64,000 nucleotides of DNA from NCBI RefSeq assembly GCF_004765785.1, contig NZ_SBIT01000007.1, positions 62,001 to 126,000 on the forward strand. Direction: 5' to 3'. Below are positions 59,834-64,000 of the stretch, one piece after another (positions within the stretch are counted from its first letter, which is position 1; each line of letters begins with the position of its first letter). This stretch comes from Halorussus ruber. GTDB lineage: Archaea > Halobacteriota > Halobacteria > Halobacteriales > Haladaptataceae. A program made the position numbers and the translations under genes. The notes under the pieces are model-generated. The model did no database searches. It worked only from the letters and a program-made list of their open reading frames with translations, and was not told the origin of the DNA.

Positions 59834-60586
59834 ATGAGCGACATCCACGAGGTCACGGTCACGTCGGTCCACCAGATGACGCCGAACGTCAAGCAGTTCG
59901 TCCTCGAATCCGACGACTACACTTTCGAGTTCGACCCCGGCCAGCACACCCACGTCCACTTCCCGCGGGAGGAGAGTCCGGCCGTTGATGATGAGGAGTC
60001 CAGCGACGAGGTCGTCCGGCCCTACACTTCGACCGCCCTGCCCGGCACCCGGAAAATCACGCTCGCAATCAAGCGCTACCCCGACGGCACCGCCTCGACG
60101 TGGATGCACGAGCGAACGCCGGGCGACACTATCGAAATCGACGAGTTGGGCGGAAATCTCTACCTGCGAGACCTCGACTCAGACGCGGCGTTCGTCTCGA
60201 CCGGGACCGGCATCACGCCGATGATTGCGATGGTCAAGCAGTACGTCGAGGAGGGGTCCGGACAGGCCACCTTCTTCTTCGGCGAGAAGGACGAGGAACA
60301 CATCTTCTACCGCGAGACGCTCGACCAGCTCGAAGCCCAGAACGACAATTTGGAAGTCGTCTACGTCCTCTCGGAGGCCGACGACGAGTGGTCCGGGCCG
60401 GAGGGCCACGTGCAGGACCACCTCGAAGAGCATCTGGACGACTTCGGCGACCGAGATTTCTACATCTGCGGCGTGCCGGAGATGGTGGTCGAGACGCAGG
60501 ACTATCTGGACGAACAGGGTGCGGACGAGGAGCGTGTTTACGTGGAAGGATGGGAGGGCGACGAGGTGTCCGACGAGAGCGCGTGA
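59834..60586 (+). CDS. Ferredoxin--NADP reductase-like FAD oxidoreductase
   Basis: 250 residues from ATG 59834 (MSDIHEVTVTSVHQMTPNVK). The FAD domain has RPYTSTALPGTRKITLAIKR and an RxYxT pattern. The NAD domain has FVSTGTGITPMIAMVKQYVEEG near residues 120-140 and FYICGVPEMVVETQDYLDEQG near 211-231. It fits reductases in electron transport with ferredoxin or an unknown partner. The upstream open frame is antisense to the NUDIX gene and is rejected. Confidence 0.87.
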   Translation: MSDIHEVTVTSVHQMTPNVKQFVLESDDYTFEFDPGQHTHVHFPREESPAVDDEESSDEVVRPYTSTALPGTRKITLAIKRYPDGTASTWMHERTPGDTIEIDELGGNLYLRDLDSDAAFVSTGTGITPMIAMVKQYVEEGSGQATFFFGEKDEEHIFYRETLDQLEAQNDNLEVVYVLSEADDEWSGPEGHVQDHLEEHLDDFGDRDFYICGVPEMVVETQDYLDEQGADEERVYVEGWEGDEVSDESA

Positions 60587-60668
60587 GTTGACTTGGAAGG
60601 TGATGAGATGAAGTGCCGGGAGAAGACAGCGACAAAGACGAACACCGGAGATGCGGAGAAGAACGCTT

Positions 60669-61010
60669 AGAAAGCCCCCGCCCGGTCGCGGTCGCCTCTG
60701 CGGGATATTCGCGGTCCTCTCCGCACCGGAAGACAAACCGCGTCTTCCGAGCCATCATCGTCCGAAAATCGGAGATTTTCGTGATCACGAAAGGCTTCGC
60801 CTTTCGAACGACCTCACTTCGTTCGGTGAGACACCGCCCGACCCGCGAATAGTGGCCCGCAGAGGCGACCACAGGTCTTCGACCCGCCGGGAGACAATCC
60901 GCGTCTCCCGAGGTCACGCTCGGTTCCCTCGCGTGACCGCGACCGGGCGGCCCCTTCATCCCACCCGGCAGTTGATTCGCCGAGCGTTCGCTGGCGGTTG
61001 GTCAGCAGAC
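60669..61010 (+). repeat. Family-1 structured element, largest copy with extra modules
   Basis: Outer stem GCCCCCGCCCGGTCGCGG pairs with CGCGACCGGGCGG near 60936-60950. Inner stem GCCTCTGCGGG pairs with CCCGCAGAGGC, then AT opposite AGTG, then ATTCGCGG with CCGCGAAT. Inserted in the apex are the GGAAGAC module (60728-60748), the CGAAAATCGG module (60763-60790) and AAAGGCTTCGCCTTT; on the right side, GGGAGAC..GTCTCCC (60889-60909). The tail GGCGGTTGGTCAG is at 60993-61005. Confidence 0.87.
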
Positions 61011-61098
61011 CGTAACCCGTGGTCTGTTCGGCCCGCGCTCGACTCACTTCGCTCCGGCGATTTCGGCGGAATCGCCGGAGCTCCTCCCTGTCGCCACC

Positions 61099-61629
61099 CT
61101 ACGCCCGGTCGATGGCGAAGGGACTCTCGGTCTCCTGCCAGTCCCATCCGGGCAGTCGGGTCTGGAACCCGGCGGCGAGCGCGGCGTCGAGGTCGTCGGC
61201 CCCCGCGGTTTCGCGGCCCTCCTCGGCGTGAACGCTCACGTCGGCGTAGTGGAACGTGGCCTCGCCGAGGAGGCGCAGGGGTTGAGTTCCGGCGATGGTG
61301 CCCGCGAGTTCGCGGCCCAGCATCTCGTCCACCACGAATCCCGGATAGTCGCCCTTCACGTCGAGTTCTCGGAGGAGGGCAATCATCGTGGCGAGGTTGA
61401 CCGCCCGGTCGCCGTCCGCGAAGAGTCGGTCTACCTCCTCGCGGTAGGCCTCCTCGGAGACGGGGGCGACCTCGGTGTCGAACAGGTCACCGAGGTCGGC
61501 GCGCACGTCGTTGATTAGGGGCACTACCACGTCGGTCCGGTCGCGGACCCACTCGTACTCGTCGGCGACGCGCTCGGGAGTCAGTCGCATGTCGGGGCGA
61601 ACGACCGCCACGGGCTTGGGTGTGCTCAT
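61099..61629 (-). CDS. Conserved haloarchaeal protein of unknown function
   Basis: 176 residues, acidic. It begins MSTPKPVAVVRPDMRLTPER and continues with VADEYEWVRDRTDVVVPLIN and GDLFDTEVAPVSEEAYREEV; the second half has LRLLGEATFHYADVSVH. It looks like one alpha/beta fold. No motif tells a function. A TATA-like TTATAAAA lies only 13-20 nt upstream of the ATG; with that promoter the second methionine (about 61590) could be the true start. Confidence 0.6.
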   Translation of the reverse strand: MSTPKPVAVVRPDMRLTPERVADEYEWVRDRTDVVVPLINDVRADLGDLFDTEVAPVSEEAYREEVDRLFADGDRAVNLATMIALLRELDVKGDYPGFVVDEMLGRELAGTIAGTQPLRLLGEATFHYADVSVHAEEGRETAGADDLDAALAAGFQTRLPGWDWQETESPFAIDRA

Positions 61630-61937
61630 TTTGAGAAGGCTTTTATAACATCGGCGACTAAAGACGCATAAGCGGGTTTTCCTGCGTCCCCGAGTGAGCG
61701 TCCGGTCCGCCCCGGTGATTCGGGGGCGTGGACGACTCGCCGACGCGCGAGTTATCGTATCCCGCGGAGAAGCGAAACCTATGCTGTGCTGTACTCTGCG
61801 TCATAGTCCTGACGGCATCCCGACCGGTCCGACACGCGTCCGTGAGCCAGTAGCTCGGGGTCGCTCAAGACCGGTGGGACGCCCACTCGGGACGACCCGG
61901 AGGACAGCGCGGTCACAGACGCAACCACTTTTTCACT
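61630..61937. other. Gene-free region upstream of the aCPSF1 gene
   Basis: About 308 bp with no supported ORF. It may provide a long 5' leader or regulatory region for the ribonuclease gene. I see no member of either repeat family. Confidence 0.4.
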
Positions 61938-63857
61938 ATGAGTAAAGTAGACCAGCAATTAGAGGACCTGCGAGCAGAGATTACGAGCGAGTTACCGAGC
62001 GACATCTCGGTGTCGGACGTGAAGTACGAAGGCCCGGAACTGGTCGTGTACACCCGCGACCCCAAGAAGTTCGCCCGGAACGGCGACCTGATTCGCCAGT
62101 TGGCGAGCCAACTTCGCAAGCGCATCACGGTCCGGCCCGACCCCGACGTGCTGTCGCGCCCCGCCGACGCCCGCGAAGACATCATGGAGGTCATCCCGGA
62201 AGAGGCGGGCGTGACCGACCTCGACTTCCACGCCGACACGGGCGAGGTCGTCATCGAGGCCGAGAAGCCGGGGATGGTCATCGGCAAGCACGGCTCGACC
62301 CTGCGCGAGATTACCCAAGAGGTCGGCTGGACGCCCGAAGTCGTCCGGACGCCGCCCATCGAGTCCTCGACGGTCTCGAACGTCCGGAACTTCCTGAAAC
62401 AGGAGCGCGACGAGCGCCGCGACATCTTAGAGAAGGTGGGTCGCCAGATTCACCGCGAGGAGATGTCCGACGACGAGTACGTCCGCGTCACGACCCTCGG
62501 ATGCTGTCGTGAGGTCGGCCGCGCGAGCTTTATCCTCTCGACGCCCGAGACGCGCATCCTCATCGACTGCGGCGACAAGCCCGGTGCCGAGGACGAAGTG
62601 CCCTACCTCCAAGTCGAGGAGGCCCTCGGCGCGGGAGCCAACACCATCGACGCGGTGGTGCTGACCCACGCTCACCTCGACCACTCGGCGCTCATCCCGC
62701 TGCTGTTCAAGTACGGCTACGACGGCCCGATTTACACGACCGAGCCGACCCGCGACCTGATGGGTCTGCTCCAACTCGACTACCTCGACGTGGCCGCCAA
62801 GGAGGGCCGCGCGCCGCCCTACGAGTCCGAGATGGTCCGCGAGGCCATCAAGCACACCATCCCGCTGGAGTACGGCGACGTGACCGACATCGCGCCCGAC
62901 GTGAAACTCACCCTCCACAACGCGGGTCACATCCTCGGGAGCGCGGTCTGTCACTTCCACATCGGCGACGGTCTCTACAACGTCGCGTTCTCCGGCGACA
63001 TCCACTACGACGACACCCGCCTGTTCAACGGCGCGGTCAACGACTTCCCGCGGGTCGAGACCCTCATCCTCGAATCGACCTACGGCGGTCGCAACGACTA
63101 CCAGACCGACCAAGAGGACTCCGAGCGCCGACTCAAGGAGGTCATCAACGAGGCCTACGACCGCGGCGGGAAGGTCGTCATCCCCGCCTTCGCGGTGGGC
63201 CGGTCCCAAGAGATGATGCTCGTCCTTGAGGAGGCGATGCGCAACGGCGATATCCCCGAGATGCCGGTCCACCTCGACGGCATGATTTGGGAGGCGACCG
63301 CCATCCACACGACGTATCCCGAGTACCTGCGCGACGACCTCCGGGACCGCATCTTCCACGAGGACGAGAACCCCTTCCTCGCCGACCAGTTCAACCACAT
63401 CGACGGCGGCGAGGAGGAACGCCAAGACGTCGCCGACGGCGACCAGTGCATCGTCCTCTCGACGTCCGGTATGGTCACGGGCGGCCCCATCATGTCGTGG
63501 CTCGAACACCTCGGCGGCGACCCCGACAACCGGATGGTCTTCGTCGGCTATCAGGCGCAGGGGACGCTCGGCCGACGCATCCAGAACGGCTGGGACGAGA
63601 TTCCGATGAACCGCGGCGGCGGCCGCAACGGCACGCTCAAACTCGAACTCGACGTCGAGACCGTGGACGGCTTCTCCGGCCACGCCGACCGGCAGGGCCT
63701 GATGAACTTCGTGAAGACGATGAACCCCCGGCCCGAGAAGATTCTCTGCGTCCACGGCGACGAGTCCTCGACGCAGGACCTCTCGTCGTCGCTCTACCAC
63801 GAGTTCAACATGCGAACGTTCGCGCCCAAGAATCTGGAGACCTTCAGGTTCAAATAG
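61938..63857 (+). CDS. Archaeal cleavage and polyadenylation factor ribonuclease aCPSF1
   Basis: 639 residues. Two N-terminal KH-type RNA-binding domains (residues about 1-150; one contains EKPGMVIGKHGSTLREI near 112-128) are followed by a metallo-beta-lactamase domain with THAHLDHSALIPLL near 242-255, and a beta-CASP domain with the active-site histidines in GHILGSAVCHFHIG and GFSGHADRQGL near 570. aCPSF1 cuts RNA at U-rich sites after transcription stops and is the general transcription termination factor of archaea, working as a dimer. Confidence 0.95.
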   Translation: MSKVDQQLEDLRAEITSELPSDISVSDVKYEGPELVVYTRDPKKFARNGDLIRQLASQLRKRITVRPDPDVLSRPADAREDIMEVIPEEAGVTDLDFHADTGEVVIEAEKPGMVIGKHGSTLREITQEVGWTPEVVRTPPIESSTVSNVRNFLKQERDERRDILEKVGRQIHREEMSDDEYVRVTTLGCCREVGRASFILSTPETRILIDCGDKPGAEDEVPYLQVEEALGAGANTIDAVVLTHAHLDHSALIPLLFKYGYDGPIYTTEPTRDLMGLLQLDYLDVAAKEGRAPPYESEMVREAIKHTIPLEYGDVTDIAPDVKLTLHNAGHILGSAVCHFHIGDGLYNVAFSGDIHYDDTRLFNGAVNDFPRVETLILESTYGGRNDYQTDQEDSERRLKEVINEAYDRGGKVVIPAFAVGRSQEMMLVLEEAMRNGDIPEMPVHLDGMIWEATAIHTTYPEYLRDDLRDRIFHEDENPFLADQFNHIDGGEEERQDVADGDQCIVLSTSGMVTGGPIMSWLEHLGGDPDNRMVFVGYQAQGTLGRRIQNGWDEIPMNRGGGRNGTLKLELDVETVDGFSGHADRQGLMNFVKTMNPRPEKILCVHGDESSTQDLSSSLYHEFNMRTFAPKNLETFRFK

Positions 63858-63870
63858 GCAACACTCGCGC

Positions 63871-63970
63871 TCGTAGGCCCCTCGAAGGCCTTCGCAGGCC
63901 TTTCGTAGGCACCTTCGCAGACTCAGCCCGTCGAAGGCCTCTCGCAGGCCCCTCGTAAGCCTCTCGTTCT
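63871..63970 (+). repeat. Degenerate short tandem repeats after the aCPSF1 gene
   Basis: About ten imperfect copies of a 9-10 bp unit of type CTCGNAGGCC follow the stop codon (for example CTCGTAGGCC, CTCGAAGGCC, TTCGCAGGCC, CTCGCAGGCC, CTCGTAAGCC). Spacing is near 10 bp, one helical turn. They may come from slippage or may form a hairpin array. They run to near the window end. Confidence 0.7.
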
Positions 63971-64000
63971 CCGCGTTTCGGCACGGGTAGCCGTGGGTGG

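Overview
The window is GC-rich chromosomal DNA from a halophilic archaeon (class Halobacteria). The evidence is the very acidic proteome, the archaeal housekeeping genes (thermosome, aCPSF1 ribonuclease, archaeal-type prolyl-tRNA synthetase, pantoate kinase, KorAB, split methylmalonyl-CoA mutase), haloarchaea-only families, TATA boxes lying 25-32 nt upstream of near-leaderless starts, and Tat signals on exported proteins. I cannot fix the genus from sequence alone. No rRNA, complete tRNA, CRISPR array or transposase was seen.

Layout. 1-6.8 kb: antiporter tail, MDR oxidoreductase, pantoate kinase, thermosome, KatG. 6.8-7.5 kb: dense structured repeats. 7.5-14.6 kb: small regulators, glycosyltransferase, methyltransferase, F420/FMN-type oxidase, MBL hydrolase, cysteine-cluster protein. 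15-20 kb: TRAM protein, radical-SAM/HhH protein, a Tat-exported polyampholyte, small zinc protein plus Hsp20. 20.2-23.8 kb: a one-strand cluster (LLM-like protein, FAH-family protein, creatininase-family amidase, FAD amine oxidase). 24-34 kb: two-gene spacing broken by repeats, with NUDIX, aminotransferase, CinA, acyl-CoA ligase, acyl-CoA dehydrogenase and HAD. 34-38.5 kb: peptide-type ABC binding protein, zinc-finger protein, lipoprotein, GNAT. 38.5-45.7 kb: methylmalonyl-CoA mutase large subunit and epimerase, separated by an AT-richer islet and by two decayed copies of the mutase 3' end. 46.5-49.2 kb: korAB. 49-53.8 kb: exported and membrane proteins, a geranylgeranyl-reductase family enzyme and an AT-rich VRR-NUC-like nuclease. 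53.8-63.9 kb: acyl-CoA synthetase with hydrolase, MaoC, ProRS, NUDIX, ferredoxin-reductase-like enzyme, aCPSF1.

How genes work together. Acyl-CoA ligases, acyl-CoA dehydrogenase and MaoC hydratase fit fatty-acid turnover. The mutase and epimerase pass propionyl-derived carbon to succinyl-CoA, and KorAB links 2-oxoglutarate oxidation to ferredoxin. KatG, thermosome and Hsp20 are stress functions.

The most unusual content is non-coding. Two dispersed families of palindromic elements (family 1 and family 2) sit between transcription units, in both orientations. Family 1 has stems that change in a compensatory way around a constant asymmetric internal loop, and both families carry the same interchangeable hairpin modules. 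The second notable feature is the mcmA 3' end, present three times around an islet that encodes a putative zinc protease and a Tat-exported partner.
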